DNA of 21,371 nucleotides from Desulfobacteraceae bacterium 4572_89 (GTDB lineage Bacteria; Desulfobacterota; Desulfobacteria; Desulfobacterales; Desulfobacteraceae), in the NCBI GenBank assembly GCA_002085465.1, contig NBML01000015.1:1-21371 (forward strand), written 5' to 3'. Below, piece after piece: positions 13,753 to 20,553 of the stretch. A program made the translations under genes and the position numbers. The notes under the pieces were generated by a model. The model saw only the letters and a program-made list of their open reading frames with translations. It made no database searches and was not told where the DNA came from. The stretch's first letter is position 1, and the number at the start of each line of letters is the position of its first letter.

Positions 13753-15633
13753 ATGATACCTTCAAAAATGAAGCAGTTTTTACAGGACTCCCTGCCAAAA
13801 AGCAGCTGGAATAACCGGTTAATAAAATCAGGCCCCTCCCGATTCCTTGAATTCGGCCCCTTGGATGTGGACCGGCTCCACCGGTTAGGGATTCGTGTGG
13901 ACCGCCTGGGACCCAGACTTGTGGTCTGCATGTGGAACCAGGACAGCCCCGTGGAAATCGGGGGGTTCCTGGTTGTGGACAACCTGGCCATGGGTCAGCC
14001 CTCCATGGGCGGCACCCGCATGCTCCCGGACATCACCCCGGATATAATCCACAACCTGGCCCGGGGCATGACCCTGAAAAATGCAGCTGCGGACCTGCCC
14101 TTTGGCGGAGGAAAATCAGGCATTGTCTGTCCTGAAAACCTTTCAGAGACTGACCGCCACGAGATTATAAAGGGATTTGGACAATTATTAAAACGCTATA
14201 AAGACATTTATATTCCAGGCCCTGATGTGGGCACCAATGATGCGGACATGAAAACCTTTGCCATTGAAAACGGGCTGAACAATGTTGTTTCAAAACCGGC
14301 TGACATGGGAGGAAATAGAATAGACGAGCTGGGAGGTGCTGCCAATGGAGTTGTTGTGGCCACCAAAGCTTTGCTGGAGAATTTGCCCAAATTAAAACAA
14401 CTGCCCCAGTTCAGGGACATGGAAATCCCCAAACCTTCTGAACTGGATATTCTTATCCAGGGGTTCGGAGCTGTTGGAGCCCATGTTGCAAGAATTTTCC
14501 ATGATTATGATCCTGAAAACAGCCCCATCATCAAAGGCATCAGCGATGCCACCGGGTACCTGTATAACAGTGGAGGACTGCCCTGGCAGCAATTATTTGA
14601 AATGTGGAAACAGTTTAATGTGGTTTCCCAGAAATACTTTCATGATACCATCATGCACGGAACCCACCCGGAATTACAAAGAATGGTCTATTCCAGTTCT
14701 GCCGACAATCTGCTGACCGAGTCAGCTTTCTGCCTGGTCCCGGCATCCCCGGTGTTCAACTACCTGGACCTGGACCAGTCCACCTCCCCTTCCATGACCG
14801 TTGACCGCATGGGAAAATGGCGGATCATTGTTGAGGGGGCCAATACCTATTCTCCCAACCCCAACAGAAAATCCGAGCGCAGGCGCATGGAACGTCATGT
14901 TTACCGGGATAAGGGGACCTTGATTGCAACAGATTACCTGGTCAATTCCGGCGGGGTTATCTATGCGGCCCACGAACGTATTATCCCCACCCCGGATCAT
15001 CTGCTGATTCCTAAAAAACACCTGGGCAACTCCAAAGAAATTGAAAAATGGCTAAAAAAAAATCAGGACGATTTTACTGCCCTGGCAGACAAACGGCGCA
15101 AAGCAGCAGTGGAAAAGCTTGAAACCGTTATCCGGCGTAACATGGAAGAGCTGGTAGACGGTTTGTGCAAGGATGCAGACAGCCTTCCCTGTGAAATTGC
15201 TGAAAAAATAAGTGTCCAGCGTATAGCTTCCATGGAAAAATCCAGAAAAGCCCGGGATGTAATGGCAGATGCCCCCACCATAGAGGTGGACAAAAGCATA
15301 ACCGACGCTGCCGGTCTTCTGGTGGAATCACCGGTTTCCATGGTCAATGTTGTCTCGGAAAAGGGCAAACTCATAGGCATTGTCACTAATTGGGATATCG
15401 CCAGGGCCATGGCCTCGAAACTGGCCATGGATGCGCCCCTGACAAAAGTCATGACTACAGATGTAATCTTCACAGAACCTGATACAACCATCATTGACTG
15501 CATCCGCATGCTGGAAAACCATGAAATCTCAGCCATGCCCGTTGTGGAAGACAACAAGGTGGTAGGGGTGATCACCGGGGATATCCTTGCCAGAAGAACC
15601 CTCTACAGGCTGCTGCAGACCATGACGGAATAA
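13753..15633 (+). CDS. Glu/Leu/Phe/Val-type amino-acid dehydrogenase with C-terminal CBS pair
   Basis: NAD(P)-dependent oxidative deaminase of an amino acid to its 2-keto acid, 626 aa against about 360-450 aa for ordinary members. Residues matching the Clostridium symbiosum GDH pattern are Lys109 in GMTLKNA, Lys121 in FGGGKSG and the catalytic Asp158 in PGPDVGTND. The Lys that binds the glutamate side-chain carboxylate (24 residues before the first Lys) is Met85 in PSMGGTRM, as in leucine dehydrogenases (GPALGGTRM). A Rossmann motif QGFGAVGAHV (about 236-245) follows. Residues about 495-626 form two CBS motifs (GIVTNWDIA, VGVITGDILA), which usually bind adenine nucleotides, so energy-state control is likely. 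An AAGGA lies about 10 nt before the ATG. Substrate inferred as a branched-chain amino acid. Confidence 0.88.
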   Translation: MIPSKMKQFLQDSLPKSSWNNRLIKSGPSRFLEFGPLDVDRLHRLGIRVDRLGPRLVVCMWNQDSPVEIGGFLVVDNLAMGQPSMGGTRMLPDITPDIIHNLARGMTLKNAAADLPFGGGKSGIVCPENLSETDRHEIIKGFGQLLKRYKDIYIPGPDVGTNDADMKTFAIENGLNNVVSKPADMGGNRIDELGGAANGVVVATKALLENLPKLKQLPQFRDMEIPKPSELDILIQGFGAVGAHVARIFHDYDPENSPIIKGISDATGYLYNSGGLPWQQLFEMWKQFNVVSQKYFHDTIMHGTHPELQRMVYSSSADNLLTESAFCLVPASPVFNYLDLDQSTSPSMTVDRMGKWRIIVEGANTYSPNPNRKSERRRMERHVYRDKGTLIATDYLVNSGGVIYAAHERIIPTPDHLLIPKKHLGNSKEIEKWLKKNQDDFTALADKRRKAAVEKLETVIRRNMEELVDGLCKDADSLPCEIAEKISVQRIASMEKSRKARDVMADAPTIEVDKSITDAAGLLVESPVSMVNVVSEKGKLIGIVTNWDIARAMASKLAMDAPLTKVMTTDVIFTEPDTTIIDCIRMLENHEISAMPVVEDNKVVGVITGDILARRTLYRLLQTMTE

Positions 15634-15635
15634 AT

Positions 15636-15923
15636 GTGATAAAAAGCGTAAAAGTATTAAAAGACTGGCAGGTTTACCTGGTAAAATGTTCAGACGGTTC
15701 TCTGTATTGCGGTGTCACCAAGAACCTTGAAAACCGTCTGTTAAAACACAACCAGGGAACAGCTTCAAAATATACAAGATCCAGGCTTCCTGTTGAATTG
15801 GTTGGTGTGAGGAAAAATCTTACCAAAACCCAGGCCTTTCAACTGGAGTATAAGATCAAAAAACTGGCTGCTGGAAAAAAAATCTCAGCTTTGACCACAA
15901 CTTTACATATAACGACTTCATAA
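15636..15923 (+). CDS. GIY-YIG domain protein (UPF0213/YhbQ-like)
   Basis: Small single-domain GIY-YIG nuclease-fold protein, 95 aa. Visible are the opening WQVYLVKCSDGSLYCGVT, where VYLV and YCG stand for the GIY and YIG strands, NLENRLLKHNQG with the conserved Arg, KYTRSRLPVEL, and AFQLEYKIKKL with the metal-binding Glu. It starts at GTG 2 nt after the dehydrogenase stop, so it is translationally coupled to it. The function of the family is not settled. The last dozen codons form the left arm of a perfect 18-bp inverted repeat that is completed just after the stop, so the protein's tail and the terminator share sequence. Confidence 0.88.
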   Translation: MIKSVKVLKDWQVYLVKCSDGSLYCGVTKNLENRLLKHNQGTASKYTRSRLPVELVGVRKNLTKTQAFQLEYKIKKLAAGKKISALTTTLHITTS

Positions 15924-15942
15924 AAAAGCTGAGATTTTTTTT
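15875..15942 (+). terminator. 18-bp perfect inverted repeat with T8 tail; left arm inside the GIY-YIG gene
   Basis: AAAAAAAATCTCAGCTTT (15875-15892) is the exact reverse complement of 15925-15942, separated by 32 nt that contain the stop codon. The right arm ends in eight T. It probably ends the lrp-panB-dehydrogenase-GIY-YIG transcripts. Confidence 0.75.
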
Positions 15943-15992
15943 ACGATTCCATTAACAAAGGGACTTTGGAAATAAAAAATAGCTGCCTATTC

Positions 15993-16006
15993 CCATATCG
16001 ATATGG
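15993..16006. promoter_or_regulatory. Perfect 14-bp palindrome upstream of the MFS gene
   Basis: CCATATCGATATGG is its own reverse complement. It lies 56 nt before the ATG in the only non-coding gap before the transporter. Candidate operator for a dimeric regulator; the binder is unknown. Confidence 0.45.
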
Positions 16007-16062
16007 TATTTAAAGGGTTTCAAAATAAAATAAGACTGAGACCCTGTCTTTCTAACCCTTAA

Positions 16063-17370
16063 ATGGAACAAACTCACATGGATACTATTTCCACTTCCCA
16101 GCCCTCTAAAGCCTCTGTATTTAGGATTTTTATCCCCTTTGCCCTGGGATATTTTCTTTCCTATCTGTATCGGGTGGTCAATGCAGTGATTGCCCCGGAC
16201 CTTGTAGCAGATCTGGGCATTGATCCTTCGGAACTGGGACTTTTGACTTCCACATATTTTATTGCCTTTGCCTCTTCCCAGCTGCCCCTGGGAATGCTTC
16301 TGGACAGATTCGGCCCCAGGCTGGTGGAAGCCTTTCTGCTCATATTTGCCGGAGTCGGGGCAATTATTTTTGCCATGTCTGATACCCTTACAGGGGTGAT
16401 TATCGGCCGGGCCTTTATCGGGTTCGGGGTGTCAGCCTGTTTGATGGCAGCCTTTAAATCCTATGTGATCTGGTTTCCAGCCAATATCCTGTCCCGGGTT
16501 AACGGATTCCAGATGGCCGCAGGAGGCCTGGGTGCCCTTGCCGCTGCCACACCCGTGGAATTTGCTTTGCACTTCACAGACTGGCGGGGGGTTTTCCTGA
16601 TCCTGGCCTTTCTCTCCTTTGCCGTTGCCCTGGCCGTATTCTTTGTAGTACCTGAATCCAAAGAAAAAACCAGTCCAGAAAAATTCCGTACCCAAATTGA
16701 AGGAATTGGTAAGGTCTTTAAAAGCCCTTACTTCTGGCGCATTGCCCCCTTAACCACCATGGCCCAGGCCGGTTACATATCCCTCCAGGCCCTCTGGATC
16801 GGTCCCTGGCTAAGGGACGTGGCGGGCATGTCCCGGGCAGATATTGCAATTATTTTATCCTGGGCTGCCCTGGCCATGATTGCTGGATTTATCAGTCTGG
16901 GCTATCTGGCTGAAAAACTTTTCCAAAAAGGGATTCCAGTACTTACCACGGCTGTCAGCGGTATGAGTATTTTCATTGGTATCCAGGCCATGATCACTTT
17001 TGATGTCCCCCTGTCACCCACCGTTGTTCTCATACTGTTTGGTTTTTTCGGTAGTTCAGGTATCCTTTCCTATACTGCCCTGACCATGGGCTTTCCCAAG
17101 ACCCTGTCCGGCAGGGTCACAACCAGTATTAACATGATGGTATTTGTGGGAGCTTTTGTTGCCCAGTGGGCTGTGGGTGCCGTTATCAACCTCTGGGAAG
17201 TGTCTGCCACAGGAAATTATGACCCGGCAGGCTATAGGGTCGGTTTCATGGGGCTTCTGGGATGTCAGGTACTGGGGCTTTTCTGGTTCTGGATTTCCAG
17301 TTTGATAAATGGCAGAACAAATAATACAGATAAAGCAAATAATACAAACAAGGGGAAAAACAACAATTAA
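16063..17370 (+). CDS. Major facilitator superfamily transporter
   Basis: 435 aa with about 12 hydrophobic segments. The MFS motif A loop after helix 2 is visible as GMLLDRFGPRLVEA, and helix 4 carries GRAFIGFGVSACLMAAFKSYVIWFP with a conserved Arg. The sequence resembles the broad family of organic-anion/nitrate-nitrite-like MFS permeases; the substrate cannot be told from the sequence. The start could instead be the ATG at 16078, since neither has a strong RBS. The gene follows a terminator and a palindrome, so it is its own unit. The C-terminus is a low-complexity Asn/Lys/Thr tail created by an 18-bp duplication. It ends overlapping the 3' end of a truncated gene on the other strand. Confidence 0.88.
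   Translation: MEQTHMDTISTSQPSKASVFRIFIPFALGYFLSYLYRVVNAVIAPDLVADLGIDPSELGLLTSTYFIAFASSQLPLGMLLDRFGPRLVEAFLLIFAGVGAIIFAMSDTLTGVIIGRAFIGFGVSACLMAAFKSYVIWFPANILSRVNGFQMAAGGLGALAAATPVEFALHFTDWRGVFLILAFLSFAVALAVFFVVPESKEKTSPEKFRTQIEGIGKVFKSPYFWRIAPLTTMAQAGYISLQALWIGPWLRDVAGMSRADIAIILSWAALAMIAGFISLGYLAEKLFQKGIPVLTTAVSGMSIFIGIQAMITFDVPLSPTVVLILFGFFGSSGILSYTALTMGFPKTLSGRVTTSINMMVFVGAFVAQWAVGAVINLWEVSATGNYDPAGYRVGFMGLLGCQVLGLFWFWISSLINGRTNNTDKANNTNKGKNNN
17319..17354. repeat. 18 bp x2 tandem duplication at the MFS gene 3' end
   Basis: AAATAATACA occurs at 17319 and 17337; the 18-bp units agree at about 14 positions. They encode the repeated NNT.K tail, 16 nt before the stop. Confidence 0.7.
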
Positions 17371-17660
17371 AAATATTTGTGGGAAATCAGAATATTTACT
17401 TTATCACCCAGAACCTCACCCAGCTCTTCCAGGGAAATGGCCGGAGGAGTCTTCCGGGCAGGCACCAGGGCCCGCTTGGAAAAAATTGGATCCGTCAGCC
17501 AGTAGACATGACCAATACAAACCAAAAAAGTATTGTGGCCGATCCACAGGATAAAATCGCCCTTAAAATTTTCTATCCGCTCCTTGACCCCTGGAATAAC
17601 CCTGGGCAGATAGGTCTTTTCCCTGTGGGTATAGTTGGTTTTTGAAAAAAAATTCCCCAT
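17367..17660 (-). pseudogene. Truncated metallo-beta-lactamase-fold hydrolase (NAPE-PLD/UlaG-like), N-terminal part only
   Basis: About 97 aa from ATG 17660; the frame is open to a TTG at 17696. The N-terminal signature of the family is clear: LWIGHNTFLV, WLTDPIFSKRA, then VNILISH. Family members continue with HxHYDHLD, the metal site, and run to about 300-350 aa. Here ILISHKYF ends at a TAA that overlaps the MFS stop codon, so the whole catalytic metal-binding part is missing. It follows the small Cys protein gene by 4 nt, as if once in an operon with it. Deletion by recombination with the MFS region is the simplest reading. Function is presumably lost. Confidence 0.72.
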
Positions 17661-17673
17661 CTTCCTAGGAAGA
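17660..17673. repeat. 14-bp perfect palindrome at the junction of the small Cys gene and the truncated hydrolase
   Basis: TCTTCCTAGGAAGA is self-complementary. It contains the TAG stop of the 50-residue gene and ends at the ATG of the truncated hydrolase. It may pair as an RNA hairpin that governs coupling, or be chance. Confidence 0.45.
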
Positions 17674-17817
17674 CATACAGCCGTCATCTTCTTCAATAAC
17701 TTTGGTATAGCACTCCTTGAGATCCTTATCTGAGTTGGATGTATTATCGCAGTCCGTCATTTTCCCCACAACATCTTTTTGTTCTTCAGCATTGCAATAG
17801 TCTTTCTTTTCTGTCAT
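17665..17817 (-). CDS. Small acidic Cys-containing protein, 50 aa, unknown function
   Basis: An ATG with GGAGA 8 nt upstream opens a 50-codon frame: it begins MTEKKDYCNAEEQ and ends DDGCMSS. It is rich in Asp, Glu and Lys, and has four cysteines (residues 8, 23, 36 and 47) at spacings of 15, 13 and 11, with no signal peptide. I do not recognise it. Similar small Cys-pair proteins can bind metal or form paired-helix CHCH-like folds, but nothing here proves it. It directly precedes the truncated hydrolase gene. The good RBS and codon-like composition argue it is real. Confidence 0.6.
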   Translation of the reverse strand: MTEKKDYCNAEEQKDVVGKMTDCDNTSNSDKDLKECYTKVIEEDDGCMSS

Positions 17818-18089
17818 TTGTATTTCTCCATGATATTTTTAAAAAGTAATAAGATTTGAGTTGTGAATAATGAAAGCAGACAAGGTTATCATTGTTTCCT
17901 TAAAACTCATATCCCACGACTCAAATTTTTCTGGTTATGCCCGCCAGGGCACATAGCTGCCATTAAAAGCCCCTGCCATTATCAATTCAAACGCTTATTA
18001 AACAAGGTAACGAAGCTCATGGGAATGTCAACATGCCCGTTTTTAAATTCTAATAATTCCCAGGCTGGTTTGTTTCAGATAAAAAGAAA
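17818..18089. other. Intergenic region with no recognised gene
   Basis: About 270 bp between the small Cys gene and the terminator of the PEP-CTERM gene. A plus-strand open frame at 17863 lacks an RBS and any recognisable motif. It presumably holds the promoter of the small minus-strand gene, but I see no clear -35/-10 pair. Confidence 0.5.
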
Positions 18090-18119
18090 AAGGGCAGAAT
18101 GAAAATTCATCCTGCCCTT
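18090..18119 (-). terminator. Intrinsic terminator of the minus-strand PEP-CTERM gene
   Basis: AAGGGCAG.ATGAA pairs with TTCAT.CTGCCCTT around a 2-nt loop, with one internal mismatch. In minus-strand reading it is followed by a T-rich run. It begins about 20 nt after the stop codon. Confidence 0.85.
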
Positions 18120-18139
18120 CCAAAAATATCATTTATAAA

Positions 18140-18883
18140 TTACGCGTTTATTTTTCTTCTTACAACCCCTGCAAACCCGAGCAAACCCAAACCAAGTAGC
18201 ATCATTGTGCCAGGTTCCGGGATAACATGGGGAGGTTCACCAGTTGTTTCTCCTATTGTAATAGCACCTGTAAAATGGGAAAGCGCCGGGATATTACCAT
18301 TCTTTGTCAGCACATGATCTGTAATAAAACTGCCTGTTATCGCAACCGGGTCTACAAAGTAAAGAGCATATTCATCGGCGCCTTTCACTGTATAAAAAGA
18401 TATTTCCTGATTGACCTCAGCATTTACAAGCGTCCAGCTACCTCCAATCGGTTCAAGCTGGTTATTATCTTTCCATGCGTCAAATATAATGGATATATAT
18501 GGATCACTCATATTTTCAGGAACCGCTAGCCCATTGTCGACTTCCGTCTTTGCGGTCCCTGAAAATACGAAATCATTATCATTGAAAAACAACCGGGCAA
18601 GATTCAAAATATCACTTGGATCATCATTATCGTCGATAACCGTTCCAATATAATACCCAGTGAAATCACTATTTGAGTATCCTGGATCTCCTAAAAGAAG
18701 CGAATCTCCAGGTCTGGACCTGTTAACTATATCATAAGTGATACCATCTTTTGTATAGGATTTAACCGGTGAATCATAATCAGGAAATGTTGGAACGGTA
18801 TCAGGACCTAAAAACGACGGACCCGCTCCAGCATTTGTTACGAATATCAATATCAGACTAATCAAAAAAAACAGCTTCTTCAT
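18140..18883 (-). CDS. PEP-CTERM sorting-signal protein A
   Basis: 247 aa exported protein. The start is taken at the second ATG, which opens a classical signal peptide (MKKLFFLISLILIFVTNAGA); ATG 18901 lacks an RBS. The C-terminus is a textbook PEP-CTERM signal: VIPEPGT, a hydrophobic helix (MMLLGLGLLGFAGVV) and RRK. Such proteins are recognised by exosortase (EpsH/Xrt) through the PEP motif and delivered to the surface or the extracellular polymer matrix. The central part is acidic, Asn/Asp-rich and beta-like, with no recognised domain. It has its own terminator and a sigma-54-type promoter 57 nt upstream. A second PEP-CTERM gene is divergent from it. Confidence 0.9.
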   Translation of the reverse strand: MKKLFFLISLILIFVTNAGAGPSFLGPDTVPTFPDYDSPVKSYTKDGITYDIVNRSRPGDSLLLGDPGYSNSDFTGYYIGTVIDDNDDPSDILNLARLFFNDNDFVFSGTAKTEVDNGLAVPENMSDPYISIIFDAWKDNNQLEPIGGSWTLVNAEVNQEISFYTVKGADEYALYFVDPVAITGSFITDHVLTKNGNIPALSHFTGAITIGETTGEPPHVIPEPGTMMLLGLGLLGFAGVVRRKINA

Positions 18884-18939
18884 AAGACTGCCTTTGGCCA
18901 TGTTTCATTATTCTTATTCTCTTGAACTCAAAAAATAAA

Positions 18940-18955
18940 TGCAAGATTTGTTCCA
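18940..18955 (-). promoter_or_regulatory. Sigma-54 (-24/-12) promoter of PEP-CTERM gene A
   Basis: On the minus strand it reads TGGAACAAATCTTGCA: GG and GC exactly 10 nt apart and TTGCA at -12, against the consensus TGGCAC-N5-TTGCW. Transcription would start near 18929, about 46 nt before the ATG at 18883. Confidence 0.75.
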
Positions 18956-19471
18956 TTCGATTCTGAATTCTGGAAAATCAATCAAACCTCTCATTTTAGA
19001 ACAGCGTGAGCGTTGGGATACATATGATCAACATATAAATATGTTCTTTTAGACATTTAAAATAAAATCAAACCCATTTTCTTGCCTGCTAAAAAACGGT
19101 TCCCTTTAATGGACAAAAAATGTAATATTTTATTACAAAAAATACATAGTGCTTATGGATTTAACGTTACATATTTTTAATATACTAAAATTTAATTTTT
19201 ATGTATTTTTTTATATATAATGGGAATTTTTTTTCTTATTTTTACATTTAAATAAAACTTCAAACCTTTTATACAACATCTTTGAATCGTTTTAAAAAAG
19301 TATCTTCATTCAAAAATATATATATTTCGTTTCAAATGAATATCATATAGAATTATCAATAATTTGAACAGTTTTTAGCTTTTAAAAAAAGAAAATAAAA
19401 AAAATAAATTTGATCGTTTAATCCTTTATGATTTGACATTTTGACTATTTTTTTTGACACCATGCAATACA
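18956..19471. promoter_or_regulatory. AT-rich divergent control region between the two PEP-CTERM genes
   Basis: Over 500 bp without a supportable gene, strongly AT-rich with many A and T tracts. It holds the inverted repeat AACATAT-AA-ATATGTT at 19030-19045, about 75 bp beyond the -24 box of gene A, and three TTGAC direct repeats at 19433, 19441 and 19454 just before the gene B promoter. These are candidate upstream activator sites for an NtrC-type protein. The rest may provide bendable DNA or an IHF site. Confidence 0.5.
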
Positions 19472-19487
19472 TGGCATCTATTTTGCA
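19472..19487 (+). promoter_or_regulatory. Sigma-54 (-24/-12) promoter of PEP-CTERM gene B
   Basis: TGGCATCTATTTTGCA matches TGGCAC-N5-TTGCW at all but one base, with GG and GC 10 nt apart. The predicted start, near 19498, gives a leader of about 46-49 nt, the same geometry as gene A. A CCATG/CATGG inverted repeat (19460-19474) overlaps the -24 box. Confidence 0.8.
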
Positions 19488-19546
19488 AAACTTCAAAGCA
19501 AAGTCAAAGTAAATTCTATATGAATGTTATTTTTTTTGGAGGGATG

Positions 19547-20416
19547 ATGAAAAAAATTGTACAGGTCACAATCTGCTTAATATTTTTTTTAGGGATAACG
19601 GGAAACGTTTTTGCTGGTAAGTACACTTACAACCCAAGTGGGAGAATTTATCATCCTAACGGAAGTGATGTTTTAGATTATAATGCATCTGACATGGATG
19701 ATTTAGATCATCATTTTGCTTATGAATGGGGAATTGATATCAGTAACATTTCTCAGAATGAAACAATTATTGGTGCCACCCTTTATTTTAATAATATCCA
19801 AAATTGGGACAGTAATGCCAATGTTATGCATATGAGCGTTTTAAACGACCCCAGCACTGGCATCACTGCCCAATATGACGATGAAACAGATACTAATCTG
19901 TTTGCCGACAGAAATATATCTCCCTACACAGATAACGAGTTGTTTCACTGGAATAATATAAATACAACATATAGAGATATTGCCATTACCCTGACCAAGG
20001 ATGCTTATGAATCAGATCTTTTGGCTTTGCCTGAATTTATCCCTCCGTCTAATTACAATATAAACAACGGTGATGAAAACGACTACTGGAGGAATTATAC
20101 CGTTTATAACGAAAGTGGCACAAGCGATCCCAACACCGGCAACCCGACAGATGCAACTTTATGGGATGGGGTTGGGGACGGGGGAACACTTCTTGTCAAC
20201 ACTGATGCGCTCGATAAAATGCTTTTCTATGTTCAGGATAATATTCTCGGGCTAGGATTTGACCCGGACTGCCATTTTAATAACAACGGAGTTAGTCTTA
20301 TCTTATGGACCAAAACAAGCACTACCGATGTCGTGCCTGAACCGACTTCATTGCTGTTGTTTGGAGCCGGCCTCCTCTTTGCCGCGTCACGCATCAGAAG
20401 AAAGACAGTGGTTTAG
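19547..20416 (+). CDS. PEP-CTERM sorting-signal protein B
   Basis: 289 aa from the ATG at 19547; GGAGG ends 4 nt before it, and an adjacent ATG at 19544 is too close. The open frame reaches back to 19454, but that part contains the promoter. The signal peptide MKKIVQVTICLIFFLGITG is followed by a FA-G cleavage-like site. The mature part is very acidic and rich in Asn, Asp, Tyr and Trp, with several NxT/S sequons and no recognised domain. The C-terminus is a PEP-CTERM signal: DVVPEPTS, a hydrophobic helix and RIRRK. It is probably sorted by the same exosortase as the divergent neighbour and matched to it in promoter type, so the two are likely co-expressed components of a matrix or surface layer. 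They are not obviously paralogues outside the termini. Confidence 0.9.
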   Translation: MKKIVQVTICLIFFLGITGNVFAGKYTYNPSGRIYHPNGSDVLDYNASDMDDLDHHFAYEWGIDISNISQNETIIGATLYFNNIQNWDSNANVMHMSVLNDPSTGITAQYDDETDTNLFADRNISPYTDNELFHWNNINTTYRDIAITLTKDAYESDLLALPEFIPPSNYNINNGDENDYWRNYTVYNESGTSDPNTGNPTDATLWDGVGDGGTLLVNTDALDKMLFYVQDNILGLGFDPDCHFNNNGVSLILWTKTSTTDVVPEPTSLLLFGAGLLFAASRIRRKTVV

Positions 20417-20443
20417 AGATTTCAACCCATTTTTCCCAAAATC

Positions 20444-20487
20444 AGATGGCGGGTTAAATTATAAAATTTAATCCTCCATCTTTTTTC
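20444..20487 (+). terminator. Intrinsic terminator of PEP-CTERM gene B
   Basis: AGATGG.GG.TTAAATT pairs with AATTTAA.CC.CCATCT (about 15 pairs, one mismatch and one wobble) and is followed by six T. It lies 27 nt after the stop codon. Confidence 0.85.
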
Positions 20488-20553
20488 CCTTAACTAGGCT
20501 ACAATTTAGAGTTTTCCTATTTCAATTTCTTTTAAAATCAAATAGTTATTATT

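Noticed and set aside
15063..15575. 170-codon minus-strand frame opposite the CBS domain
   Set aside because: Ser/Thr/Met-rich antisense translation with no motif.
17863..18102. 79-codon plus-strand open frame
   Set aside because: No RBS, no motif, and it runs into the terminator of the opposite-strand gene.
19454..19546. N-terminal extension of PEP-CTERM protein B
   Set aside because: It contains the sigma-54 promoter and precedes the signal peptide; the start at 19547 has GGAGG.
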